Of a stretch of 64,000 nucleotides of DNA, positions 33,294 through 44,644 are shown in pieces. Origin of the DNA: Boesenbergia rotunda (lineage: Eukaryota > Streptophyta > Magnoliopsida > Zingiberales > Zingiberaceae); NCBI GenBank assembly GCA_024364735.1, contig JAGFNQ010008307.1, positions 62,001-126,000 on the forward strand, read 5' to 3'. The notes beneath the pieces were generated by a model that worked only from the letters and a program-made list of their open reading frames with translations, ran no database searches and was not told the DNA's origin. The translations under genes were made by a program, and so were the position numbers. The stretch's first letter is position 1. Every line of letters begins with the position of its first letter.

Positions 33294-33490
33294 AGTTATA
33301 GGTTCCACGGGATCGACTAATGGTTAATGTATTAATGTTGTCATCATGAGGTATGAGAGTCAAAATTTGACAAAGTCAGTGTGTCCGTCCTCCCCACATA
33401 CTAGTCACAACATCCGAGCTAATAGCCCCGGTGATTTACCTTGTCCGTGTTGACCCTAGGATGGGTTAACGGGAGCGCTGGGGACGAGTA
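33294..33490 (+). mobile_element. SINE-like tRNA-derived element, probable
   Basis: The order gatcgactaatggttaatg (A-box-like), atgagagtcaaaatttgac (degenerate B-box-like), then gtccgagctaatagccc-type, ccggtgatttacctt, gttgaccctaggatgggttaac and gcgctggggacgag resembles plant tRNA-derived SINEs in layout. It directly abuts the Copia LTR at 33495. No poly-A tail or duplication was found, so the call is tentative. Confidence 0.35.
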
Positions 33491-33819
33491 GTATTTTAGA
33501 AATCTAAAAGAAAAGAAAAATAGTCGTCTTTATAAATCTAAAAGTATTTTAGAAAAAAAGAAATACAAAGTCTAATATAGATGGGTTAAGAAATCCTAAC
33601 CCCTAAATTGAAAAGGAAAAACTAAAATACCCTAAAAGCTATAAATAAATAATTAAAATATATACAATATAACATCCCCCTTCAAACTCACGATGCTATA
33701 GCTAGAAGCATTAAGAGTTTGTCAAATAAAAAATGAAAGTGTGAAGCGGAATGAGCCTTAGTAAACAAATCAGTTTTCTACAGCGAGGAAGGAACAAAAG
33801 GCAGTGTGATAGTGCCAAG

Positions 33820-36800
33820 CTATAGATAATGACGAGTGAAATGATAATCAATCTCTATATGCTTCGTTCTCTCATGAAAAATTATATTGCGGGCAATCTG
33901 AATGACACTCTGATTATCATAATGAAGAGTAGTAGGTTGTCGAAGAAAAATTCTCATATCTGTAAACAACCAACATAGCCAAACAATTTCACAAGTGGTG
34001 ATAGTCATGACACGATACTCAGCTTCTATAAAAGATATGGAAATAACATCTTACTCTTCCAAGAGATAAATGAATCCCAAAGAAAAATACAAAAGTCGGT
34101 GGTGGACTTACGATCTGTAGAGTCACCTGCCTAATCAGCATCAGAGTATGCGCATAACTCTAACGAGGAAGTAGAAAAGAATAAGAAACTCTGAAACTGA
34201 GTTCCTCGAAGAGACCGGAAAATACGAAGAATAGCATCCCAATGAACTGCAGTAGGTGCAACAACAAACTGACTAATCACATGCACAACATACGCAATAT
34301 TAGGACGAGTCACAATGAGATAAACCAAATTTCCCACAATTGTACGATAGAGGCTAGGATCTGGCAAAGGAGAACTATATGATAAAGAGTACCGAACATT
34401 AGTCTCAATGGGAGTATATCAACTATCTTGTTGTCAGTGAGACACGCACGATCAAATAGATCAGCTATATATTTTGACTTAGATAAGAGATAACTTTTTG
34501 GAGAAGAGACAATCTCGATCCCAAAAAAATAGCGTAGTAAACTCAAGTCTTTCATAGCAAAGCAACGAGCTAATTCAAACTTCAAAGACTCAATTCCATC
34601 AAAGCCATCACTAGTAATTATCATGTCATCTACATATAAAGATAAAAGTATACACTTGCACGTGTACACTTGACAAATAAAGCTGAATCATGATTACTGG
34701 GACGATAGCCAAGAGAGGTAATCATCGTGGAGAACTTCGTAAACCAAGCACGAGGTGCTTGTTTAAGTCTATAGAGAGCTTTGCGAAGCCTGCAAACTTC
34801 ACCAGATTGGTGAGCAACTCCAGGAGAAGATGTCATATACACTTCTTCTTGAAGATCACCATTTAAGAAGGTATTCTTAACATCCATCTGAGATATTTTC
34901 CATCGACGAACAGAGGCAACAACAATTAAGTTACGAATGGTAGTCATTTTAGCAATAGGGGCACAAGTTCCTTATAATCCATGTCATACTCCTAAGAGTA
35001 ATCTTTAGCAACAAGACGAGTTTTATATTGTTTAACAGAACCATCAAATTTAGTTTTGATCTTATCGACCAAACAAGAACCAATGACGCGTTTTCCTGGT
35101 GGCAGAGGTACTAGATCCCAAGTATGTGTATGATGCAGAGCAGTTAATTCTTGGTGTATAGCATTCAGCTAAAGTGGGTTATCAACAGTTTCTCTATAGG
35201 ACAAAGGCTCGGAAAGATTATGAATAGAGGTGACAAAAGAAGTAAAAAAACTAGAATAACAAGAATAAGCAAAATTAGGTAGTTTGGTAGACTTACGAGG
35301 ATGTGTAGACCGACGAATAGGATTATCCACAATCTTGCCAGGTGATGGAATAGTCACAGAGGGGGAGGGGGAGGAGTGGACTCCGCCGGACCCCTGCCGG
35401 CGTGCCCCCTAACACTTGTGTTAACTTCGCATGCCCCAAGTTCCTCCCTATCTCAGCAACCACCACAGGGGCAAGCTTCCGTACCTAGCCATCGTCGTTG
35501 ACTCTTTCCGGAACAAACTGCTTCTTCTCAATAGACACTAGGAACATATGCAGATAATAAGAATGAGCAGACTGTCTCAACAAGATGTTTATGCTTTCTC
35601 TCCGCAACCCCATTCTGTTTAGGTGTTTCTCAACACGAGGTTCAATGTATTATACCTTCTGATGCAAGTAAACAAGAAAAAGCATTGGAAGTATACTCAC
35701 CCCTTAAATCACAACGAAAACACTTGATAACAACTGAATGTTAAGTTTTGACAAGAGCATTAAAGTCATTAAAGATGATCATATAATCAAATCCGTGTTT
35801 CTTAATATAAACTCAAGCATAATGAGTGCAATCATCAATAAAAGAAACATAGTATCTTGATCCTCTTTTGTAGCAATAGGAGAAGGCCCCCATACATCGT
35901 AATGTACAAGATCGAAAGGATTAGGAGAAAAAAATAAACTTTTATTGAAAGGTAACACATAGAACTTTGTCAGTTTATAACTACTACAATAAGAAATATC
36001 ATGACTTTTTAAAGGTTATAATACTCCAGATAAAGCTAAAAATTATGAACGGGATGCTGAAACATGACCTAGACGAGTATGCCATAAATAAAAATTAGAA
36101 GAAGAATGACTCAATCGAAAAGATGACAAATCGACACCAGAAGCTGCAACACCTGGTACTTGGAGCTGATCTAAGACATAAAGTCCCCCTTTCCTATGGC
36201 TTGTCTCAATCACCTTCTGAGATCGTAGGTTCTGCACATAACAATTGGATGAAGAGAAAAAGATTACATATCCAGAGTCACACAATTGACTAACAGAAAC
36301 AAGATTAAGTGTAAGACTAGGAATATAATAGACATCGGGAAGGGACAAGCAAGTTGTAATAATAGCACCGATACCTACTAATGACATTGAAGTACCATTA
36401 GCAGTCACAATTGGTAAAGATGAGTTAGGAGACAAAGAGATAAAAGACGATATACTAGGTGACGTATGATGAGAGGCTCTAGAATCTAAAATCTACAAGG
36501 AAGAAGATATACCACATATACTAGAGTATGACAAACTTATATGAGAAGAAGCAGACATGGCAAAGGACTGTGGAGCAAGAAATTGTTGAAACTGCTCAAG
36601 CATATATGGATCTAAAGAGGGGGCAACAAAACTAAGATAGTCGATTACAATATTTCCATGAAACATTTTAATGTAGCACTGGTGGCTGTTAAGGTCATTG
36701 TTACTGATACTGCTGCTAGGGTGGTCGTTTATCTTTGTTCAATAATAATAGACATTGAGATTTTCAATGCCCTTTATTTTTTGCAATAAGCACATTCATC

Positions 36801-37200
36801 ATTAGAAACTTTCGAAGTCGATCTATTTTGATTATGAGGTGGAGGCCGTTGTAGTGCTGCAAAAGTTGATGGCATAAATGGTGCAATAGTTCTTTTATCA
36901 ATCTGAGACTTAAGACGAATCTCCTCTACAAGCAATTCATGTACCACTGAATCTACGGGAGGGACAGGATTACGATGGAAAATTATTCCACGCAATCCTT
37001 CAAAATCATCACGAAGAGCCATCAAGAATTGGACCAGACGTTGTTCTTCTCTACAAGTGATATAATCTGGAAATACTCGTAATTCTGAGGATTCTGTGAG
37101 TGTCACCTGATCCCATAGTTCTGACATGACATAATAAAAGTCTTGGATATGCATATCATACTGTCGAAATACGTGGATATATGCTTCTAATTGAAATTGT
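33820..37200 (-). pseudogene. Copia gag-pol of the minus-strand element, broken
   Basis: Read leftward. Gag (37154-36774) has 'MSELWDQVTLTE' and ends at a 'CAYCKK' half-knuckle. Protease/pre-integrase (36435-36043) has 'LPDVYYIPSLTLNLVSVSQL' and 'LYVLDQLQ...WHTRLGH'. Integrase remains (about 36000-35520) encode an 'ENTKQNGVAERKHKH'-type catalytic Glu region. A linker follows at 35357-35169. Reverse transcriptase (34947-34310) has 'QMDVKNTFLNGDLQEEVYM', 'RLKQAPRAWFTKF' and 'LLSLYVDDMIITS' (YVDD box). RNase H (34008-33820) has 'TLHYDNQSVIQIARN' and 'FHERTKHIEIDYHFTR'. At least six frame breaks and an inserted LTR fragment inactivate it. All domains are in the standard Copia order. Confidence 0.88.
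35374..35515 (+). mobile_element. 142-bp terminal fragment of the Tat-type Gypsy LTR inside Copia integrase
   Basis: ggagtggactccgccgga ... ctttccggaaca matches the last 140-odd bases of the LTR ending at 31365, in the same orientation. The full LTR, polypurine tract and internal genes are absent. It replaces part of the minus-strand Copia integrase. No duplication flanks it. Confidence 0.75.
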
Positions 37201-37456
37201 TTGGCATAGTTAGACTACGTGTATAACCTTGCCAAATGATCCCAAATTAACCTCTTTGGCAATCTCATAGTTAGCCAACTGAGCACCAATGGAGTGTGTA
37301 ACAGAATTATTAATCCACGTAATAATCTTCGCATTATCAATCTCTCAAATATCCATCGATTTTGCATAATCAGCAACATTGTTATCCATAAGTTGACTTC
37401 ACATACCTAAAATATATCCCCACATAGACTTTCCACGTAAAATTTTTTTCATAACA

Positions 37457-38390
37457 TATCCTCAATACAAATAATTTTTTCCATCTAATTGGATACTAAT
37501 ATATTGAAGCGAATTATCTGTACGCCCACTCATGGTGACAAAATAAATAGTACTCACGAATAACTAAATAATGAAAAAATAAGATGATGCCGGAACAAAA
37601 GAAACCCAACCAATGTTCAAAATGAAAAATTATACGAACGCATTAGAAAAAATATTTTCGGGAGTTCGCCCCGAACTCTGAGGCGAACTCCGAGCGGTGG
37701 CGCATTACCCCTCACACCCCAGCGAACTCACCGCGGAGTTCGATCCGTGAAAATTCTGGATCGAATTAACAGTCTTTCAATCGAATAATCAAAATCATGA
37801 AATCTGGCTTTGATATCATATAAAAATTAGGAAAAGAAAATTAGCCGTCTTTATAAATCCAAAAATATTTTAGACGGAATGAATATAAAATCTCATATAG
37901 ATGAGTTAAGAAATCATAACATATCCCCAATATGAATAATTTTTTCCATCCAATTGGATACTAATCAATTGAAGCGAATTATCTGTATGACCACTCATGG
38001 TGACAAAACAAATAGTGTTCACGAATAACTAAATAATGAAAAAAAAAAATAAGTTGATGTGGGAACAAAAGAAATCCAACCAATGTTCAAAATGAAAACT
38101 TATACAAACGCACCAAAAAACATATTTTCGGGAGTTCGCCCCGAACTCCAAGCGGTGGCGCATTACCCCTCGCACCCCAGCGAACTCACCGTGGATTTCG
38201 ATCCGTGAAAATTCTGGATCGAATTAACAATCTTTCAATCGAATAATCAAAATAATGAAAATCTGGCTTTGATATCGTATAAAAATTAGGAAAAGAAAAT
38301 TAGTCGCCTTTATAAATCCAAAAGTATTTTAGACAGAAGAAATATAAAATCTCATATAGATGGGTTAAGAAATTCTAAACTCTAAATTAA
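37457..38390. repeat. Direct duplication of the Copia 5' end (period about 465 bp)
   Basis: The block tatcctcaataca...aattttttccatc...gggagttcgccccgaact...ctggctttgatatc, with part of the LTR, occurs at 37457-37920 and again at 37922-38390 with about 5-10% differences. It repeats the leader, primer site and part of the LTR. Confidence 0.8.
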
Positions 38391-38450
38391 AAAAGAAAAA
38401 GATTAAACTATTTTAAAAATTATAAATAATTAATTAAAATATATACCATT

Positions 38451-38868
38451 TAATCCATCTATGTAAATTTTTAATTTATTTTTTTATAAATAATTATGAA
38501 ATCTCTACGAGTGTCATGAGATCACTTCTGCGTAATCTAACTGTACGATTTGATGTGTATGGGTGATGGTTGATTTTCTAAATAAATTATCTCAATTAAT
38601 GTTCAGGCATTCACATTTCCGTCTAGGCTTTGTCTTACTCGATCGTACGTTAATTCAGAAGCTAATGTCACCACTGTGCGCGCTCGCAACTCTCAGCTTT
38701 TAATCAATTAAATAAATATTCCATTAATCAATAAATTTTAGATTATTAATTTATTAATATCATTTCATTCTTTTTAAGTTAATTGTTGCAAATTAATTTT
38801 TCAGATATGAGCCAACACTCTCATCTAATCTAATGACACGACCAACTTTGAATAATCTTGCATATTAA
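38451..38868. other. AT-rich intergenic DNA, no gene seen
   Basis: No frame or repeat recognised. It separates the Copia LTR from the foldback element. Confidence 0.6.
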
Positions 38869-38969
38869 TAGGACAATTTATCAAAAGGCGTACCTAAGAA
38901 TTAGAAATTACCAATTCCGTATCATAGTTTCTATTTTACTAAAGGGCGCATGTCTTTATGTGAACTTCC

Positions 38970-38976
38970 TTTTATA
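38970..38976 (-). promoter_or_regulatory. Outward TATA-like box in left arm of foldback element
   Basis: The minus strand reads ggggtataaaaggaag, the mirror copy of the box at 42098. It points left, away from the element. Function inferred from motif only. Confidence 0.35.
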
Positions 38977-39619
38977 CCCCTCCTTCTAATTACTGTCTTT
39001 CTCATTCTCTCTCTTAGCAACAAATTTCGAGACGGTAGCACGTGACTTTTATTTTAAAATAATATATTATGAAATCGACGCTAGAAACGTAAGATAAAAA
39101 TTAAAAAAATATTTCAGTTAAAAATAACTCATCCAACGTGATTTAAAAATATAAATAAATAATTTTTATATTTGATTAATAAAAATTAATATATTAAATA
39201 ATATTTAATAAACATATTAATATATATATAAAAATTCAAAAAAACGTATGCTGTAGCAATAAAAAAACAAAAAAAAAATCAAAAAAAAACGAATTCAAAA
39301 TAAAAAAAAGGTTAAAAAAATTCAAAAAAAAACGAATTCAGAAATCAAAAAGAAAATGTAAAAAAAATTCAAAAAAAAAACGAATTCAGAAATTAAAAAA
39401 AAACGTTGCTGCAAAAATTAAAAAAAAAACTGGGCCTGAAATAAAATATTTCAGGCCCACATTGGGCCTGAAATCTTTTGATTCAGGCCCGACGTGGAAT
39501 CAAAATTTTTTTTATTTTAAAAATATATTGATATATAAATAAACCTATCAAAACACTTAATTTGAAATTAAAATGCAGGGTCTGAAGTCACGCTAGGAGG
39601 GCCTGAACATAGATGTGAT

Positions 39620-41395
39620 GTCCATCAGTGAATTTTGGTCAAAACTCACTGATATTTCTAAATTACTCCTATTTGATTTGTGATATCTAATATATAGATG
39701 TTTGGACACCTAAAACATCATCTCCTACCTCTACCCACTCTATTCATATGGAATTTTCAGAAATCCAGATATGGGAGGTCCATCAGTGGGTTTTGGTCAA
39801 AACTCACTGATATTTCTAAACTACTCCTATTTGATTGGTGATATCTAATATATAGATGTTTGGACACCTAAAACATCATCTCCTACCTCTACCCTCTCAA
39901 TTCATATGGAGTTTTCAGAAATCCAGATATGGGAGGTCCATCAGTGAGTTTTGGTCAAAACTCACTCATGGACCTCCCATATCTGGATTTCTGAAAACTC
40001 CATATGAATAGAGAGGGTAGAGGTAGGAGATGATGTTTTAGGTGTCCAAACATCTATATATTAGATATCACCAATCAAATAGGAGTAGTTTAGAAATATC
40101 AGTGAGTTTTGACCAAAACTCACTGATGGACCTCCCATATCTGGATTTCTGAAAACTCCATATGAATAGAGAGGGTAGAGGTAGGAAATGATGTTTTAGG
40201 TGTCCAAACATCTATATATTAGATATCACCAATCAAATAGGTGTAGTTTAGAAATATCAGTGAGTTTTGACCAAAACCCACTGATGGACCTCCCATATCT
40301 GGATTTCTGAAAATTTCATATGAATAGAGAGGGTAGAGGTAGGAGATGATGTTTTAGGTGTCCAAACATCTATATATTAGATATCACCGATCAAATAGGA
40401 GTAGTTTAGAAATATCAGTGAATTTTGACCAAAACCCACTGATGGACCTCCCATATCTGGATTTCTGAAAATTCTATATGAATAGAGAGGGTAGAGGTAG
40501 GAGATGATGTTTTAGGTGTCCAAACATCTATATATTAGATATCACCAATCAAATAGGAGTAGTTTAGAAATATCAGTGAGTTTTGACCAAAACTCACTGA
40601 TGGACCTCCCATATCTAGATTTCTGAAAACTCCATATGAATAGAGAGGGTAGAGGTAGGAGATGATGTTTTAGGTGTCCAAACATCTATATATTAGATAT
40701 CACCAATCAAATAGGAGTAGTTTAGAAATATCAGTGAGTTTTGACCAAAACCCACTGATGGACCTCCCATATCTGGATTTCTGAAAATTTCATATGAATA
40801 GAGAGGGTAGAGGTAGGAGATGATGTTTTAGGTGTCCAAACATCTATATATTAGATATCACCAATCAAATAGGAGTAGTTTAGAAATATCAGTGAGTTTT
40901 GACCAAAACCCACTGATGGACCTCCCATATCTGGATTTCTGAAAATTCCATATGAATAGAGAGGGTAGAGGTAGGAGATGATGTTTTAGGTGTCCAAACA
41001 TCTATATATTAGATATCACCAATCAAATAGGAGTAGTTTAGAAATATCAGTGAGTTTTGACCAAAACTCACTGATGGACCTCCCATATCTAGATTTCTGA
41101 AAACTCCATATGAATAGAGAGGGTAGAGGTAGAAAATGATGTTTTAGGTGTCCAAACATCTATATATTAGATATCACCAATCAAATAGGAGTAGTTTAGA
41201 AATATCAGTGAGTTTTGACCAAAACCCACTGATGGACCTCCCATATCTGGATTTCTGAAAATTCCATATGAATAGAGAGGGTAGAGATAGGAGATGATGT
41301 TTTAGATGTCCAAACATCTATATATTAGATATCACAAATCAAATAGGAGTAGTTTAGAAATATCAGTGGGTTTTGACCAAAATTCACTGATGGAC
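39620..41395. repeat. 158-bp satellite core with an orientation switch (2 + 9 units)
   Basis: Units carry ggacctcccatatctggat, gagggtagaggtaggagatg, aacatctatatattaga and agtgagttttgaccaaaact. In the right-hand orientation ggacc starts recur at exactly 158 bp (40128, 40286, 40444, 40602, 40760, 40918, 41076, 41234), with a first unit from about 39970. Two units on the left (about 39620-39960) are inverted. Copies differ by only a few bases, so amplification or conversion was recent. Confidence 0.95.
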
Positions 41396-42097
41396 ATCAC
41401 ATCTATGTTCAGGCCCTCCTAGCGTGACTTCAGACCCTGCATTTTAATTTCAAATTAAGTGTTTTGATAGGTTTTTTTATATATTAATATATTTTTAAAA
41501 TAAAAAAAATTTTGATTCCACGTCGGGCCTGAATCAAAAGATTTCAGGCCCAACGTGGGCCTGAAATATTTTATTTCAGGCCCAGCGTGGGCCTAAAATA
41601 TTTTATTTCAGGCCCACGCTGGGCCTGAAATAAAAATATTTTAGGTCCAGTTTTTTTTTAATTTCTGCAGCAACGTTTTTTTAATTTTTGAATTCGTTTT
41701 TTTTTTGAATTTTTTTGCGTTTTCTTTTTTATTTCTGAATTCGTTTTTTTTTAATTTTTTTTACGTTTTTTTATTCTGAATTCGTTTTTTTTTTATTTTT
41801 TTTTTGTTTTTTTATTGCTGCAGCATACGTTTTTTTTTAATTTCATATATATATTAATATATTTATTAAATATTATTTAATATTTTAATTTTTATTAATC
41901 AAATATAAAAATTATTTATTTATATTTTTAAATCATGTTGGATGAGTTATTTTTAACTGAAATATTTTTTTAATTTTTATCTTACGTTTTTAGCGTCGAT
42001 TTCATAATATATTATTTTAAAATAAAAGTCACGTGCTACCGTCTCGAAATTTGTTGCTGATAGAGAGAATGAGAAAGACAGCAGTTAGAAGGAGGGG

Positions 42098-42104
42098 TAT
42101 AAAA
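42098..42104 (+). promoter_or_regulatory. Outward TATA-like box in right arm of foldback element
   Basis: gaggggtataaaaggaagttc lies in the right arm and points toward the receptor-kinase gene, whose likely start codon is about 600 bp downstream. Whether it starts transcription is unknown. Confidence 0.4.
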
Positions 42105-42205
42105 GGAAGTTCATATAAAGGCATGCGCCCTTTGGTAAAATAGAAACTATGATACGGAATTGGTAATTTCCAATTCTTAGGTACGTCTTTTGGTAAATTG
42201 TCCTA

Positions 42206-42697
42206 ATTTTTTTATTCATTCAAAATAATAGTTTAGGATGCTTTATTCACAAAATAATTATCCTTAACCCATTTCGCCTTATTGATTACGGTAAAATTAA
42301 TTGGTCAAAAATCAAAGGATGCTCATTTTTCAATTAATATCAAGTGGGCACATTAATATAGAATGGGCACTGTTAGTTTGTTCCAATTTTAAAATCCGGT
42401 TTAGAAATATTCCAGACAGTTTATTGCAAATGGGAATTCATGCGACGAAAATGGATGCTAAAGAATTGTCAAATGATGGCAGCCTTTTGATTTTTGACCA
42501 AACTCATTTTTCAACGGCAACTCATTAACCGCTCATAAGAATATATATCCTTTTCGAGGACAATTCAGCACTGGTCTTCCCTGAAAACATTTGAGTAGCA
42601 ATGAATTATCTACGCCTCGTTAAAGAGTCTTCCTCAGTCGTTATATACCGTCTAGCTACAATTCTACATGAGAGGAGGGAAAGATCAACCACAAGCC
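42206..42697 (+). promoter_or_regulatory. Upstream region of the receptor-kinase gene
   Basis: There are two TATA-like sites: gaatatatatcc at about 42540-42550 (150 bp before the likely start codon) and gttatataccg at about 42641-42648 (50 bp before). The first leaves a more usual leader length. A 75-codon frame at 42301-42528 matches nothing known. Confidence 0.4.
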
Positions 42698-44644
42698 ATG
42701 TCTCCGTTGTATGCACTCGCAGCTCTCATCTCCCTCTGGTTCGCGTCGATCACGGCAAAGGCAACGATCTCCCCGTGGCCTGAAGGCGATGGGGCGGCGC
42801 TGCTGGATTTCAAAGAGAAGCTCGACGACGGAGGAGGCACCGCGTTGTTGTCGTGGAACCAAAGCACACATTTCTGCACGTGGCAGGGAGTGACATGCGG
42901 CCGTAGGCACCCGGAGAGGGTGACGGCTATAAATCTCACCGCCGCCGAACTCACGGGGCAGATCTCCCCTTCCATCGGCAACCTCTCCTTCCTCCGAAGC
43001 ATCTTCCTCAACAACAACTCACTCCATGGCGGCATCCCTTCCTCCATTGGCCGCCTCCACCGCTTGCGGTTCCTCGTCCTCAAGTTCAACTCCCTCGGCG
43101 GAGAGATCCCTTTCGAGTTGGTCAATTGCTCGGAGCTGACAATGATCCACCTGCATGGCAACCGATTCGTGGGATCTGTTCCGCCCTGGCTCGGCTCCTT
43201 CAAGAAGCTTACCCATCTTTGTCTCGGCAACAATAGCTTATCAGGAGTGATACCTACATCGCTCGTCAATGCCTCATCCCTCGAGATCGTCGCGCTCCTA
43301 TTGAACCACATAGAGGGTGTCATCCCGGAAGGCCTCGACCGACTTGCACGACTCCAACGCCTATATCTTTCCGTCAACAACCTCACAGGTACCATCCCGA
43401 CTTCGCTCTACAATTTGACCTCTCTGCGAATCCTCGCCATGGCGGGGAACCGCTTGTCCGGGGAACTAACGGCTGACTTCGGAAGCAAGCTCCGCAATCT
43501 GCGAAGGCTTCTATTGGGCGAAAATTATTTCGGCGGTCCATTTCCATCTTCCATCACCAACTGCTCCGACCTCGAAATATTTGAACTCCCGTGGAACAAT
43601 TTCAGCGGGAGCTTGCCTCCAAACATCGGAAGATTAGCAAACCTCACCTGGTTCAGCATTGCCGGGAACTACTTTGAAGCACATACCGCCAATGATTGGG
43701 ATTTCTTAGCTTCATTGACCAACTGTTCCAAATTAGAGTATGTCGACCTCCAATCAAACAACTTCGGCGGGTCACTGCCACATCTCGTCGCAAATTTATC
43801 CGAAAAACTTCAAATCTTGGACGTGTCAGATAATTTGATCTCAGGGAGCATACCGCCGGGGATCTGGAAGCTGGCGGGCTTGCAAAGACTCGTATTGAGC
43901 TATAACAACTTCATCGGCGGCATCCCGGAAGGGATTGGCCGTCTCCGACAGTTGCGGATCCTGGAATTGGAAGTCAACAACCTCTCTGGGAACATACCAC
44001 CCTCTCTCGGCAATCTCACACTGCTGTTCTTTCTCAATGCGTCCCTCAACGCATTGCGAGGCACAATTCCAGCAACACTTGGACGCCTGCAGCAACTGAC
44101 CGATTTATCATTGTCCAATAATTTTTTGGATGGTGCCATACCAAAAGAAGTTGTCGACTTCCCCTTTCTGTCACACGCCATTGATTTGAGCTCCAATTTA
44201 TTCACAGGACCGATTCCTTTGGAGGTAGGAAACTTAAGGAATGCAAGAATTTTCTCTGTGTCTAGAAACCGATTGGAAGGCGAGATACCAAGCACAATCG
44301 GAGACTGTCAGGTACTGGAGTATCTGGCCTTGGACGACAACTTATTACAAGGGACTATACCTTCTGCTCTCGGCAACATAGTCGGACTCAGAATCCTAAA
44401 TCTGACAACAAATAACTTGTCCGGCGAGATTCCACAGACATTGAGCTCCATTGAAGGGCTAGAAAAGTTGTATCTTTCGCACAATGAATTGTCAGGCGGC
44501 ATTCCATTGTTCTTCGAACACTTGAGCTTTTTATATGCAATTGATCTCTCTTTCAACCGCTTGGAGGGTCCAGTTCCGACCAAGGGTGTCTTCCAGAGCA
44601 TTTTTAACTTTTCCATTGCCGGGAACAATGAACTCTGTGGGGGG
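42698..44644 (+). pseudogene. LRR receptor kinase, part 1: signal peptide and LRR ectodomain
   Basis: An LRR-XII-type (EFR/Xa21/At3g47570-like) receptor. The ATG at 42698 is preferred because it directly precedes a signal peptide ('LYALAALISLWFASITAKA'); an in-frame ATG lies at 42668. An LRRNT_2 cap follows ('ALLDFKEKL', 'SWNQSTHFCTWQGVTC'), then about 22 repeats of the plant extracellular type LxxLxLxxNxLxGxIPxxL to about residue 640, with many N-x-S/T sites. The repeat motif is unbroken and no stop interrupts 640+ codons. The frame is lost at a run of six Gs (44639-44644), just after 'NNELCGG', before the membrane segment. The ectodomain class senses microbial or self peptides at the plasma membrane; the ligand is unknown. 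High GC relative to flanking DNA. Confidence 0.93.

Larger units (their letters stand above)
33495..38450 (-). mobile_element. Old Copia element (minus strand) with short LTRs
   Basis: LTR-like sequences of about 175 bp lie at about 33495-33674 and 38277-38447. They share tagtcg-ctttataaatc, aagtattttaga, tagatgggttaagaaat and aattaaaatatata. On the minus strand the 3' LTR starts tgttatattg right after a polypurine tract (tttgaaggggga, 33686-33675). A damaged primer site (gatatcaaagccag) precedes the 5' LTR copy at about 38270. LTR divergence is clear, so the element is old. Internal genes are broken, and a Gypsy LTR fragment interrupts integrase. Confidence 0.8.
38869..42205. mobile_element. 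Large foldback element with arms of about 0.8 kb and satellite core
   Basis: The left end taggacaattta and the right end taaattgtccta are inverted copies. Inversion continues with few changes through about 38869-39640 and 41376-42205, including acctaagaatt/aattcttaggt, gacggtagcacgtgac/gtcacgtgctaccgtc and the tgaagtcacgctaggagggcc block. Between the arms lie 158-bp repeats in both orientations. No transposase frame exists in 3.3 kb, so it is non-autonomous. A clear target duplication was not found: only TA/TA next to the ends, and a 9-bp Mutator-type duplication is not evident. Assignment to Mutator-like or other foldback DNA transposons is open. Confidence 0.85.

Noticed and set aside
39620..41395. 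158-bp repeats as a protein-coding repeat or CRISPR-like array
   Set aside because: Units are tandem without spacers, contain stops in all frames and switch orientation inside a foldback element.
42685..43395. 236-codon minus-strand frame opposite the LRR ectodomain
   Set aside because: It is the shadow of GC-rich LRR codons. Its protein matches nothing and the plus strand has the unmistakable LRR pattern.
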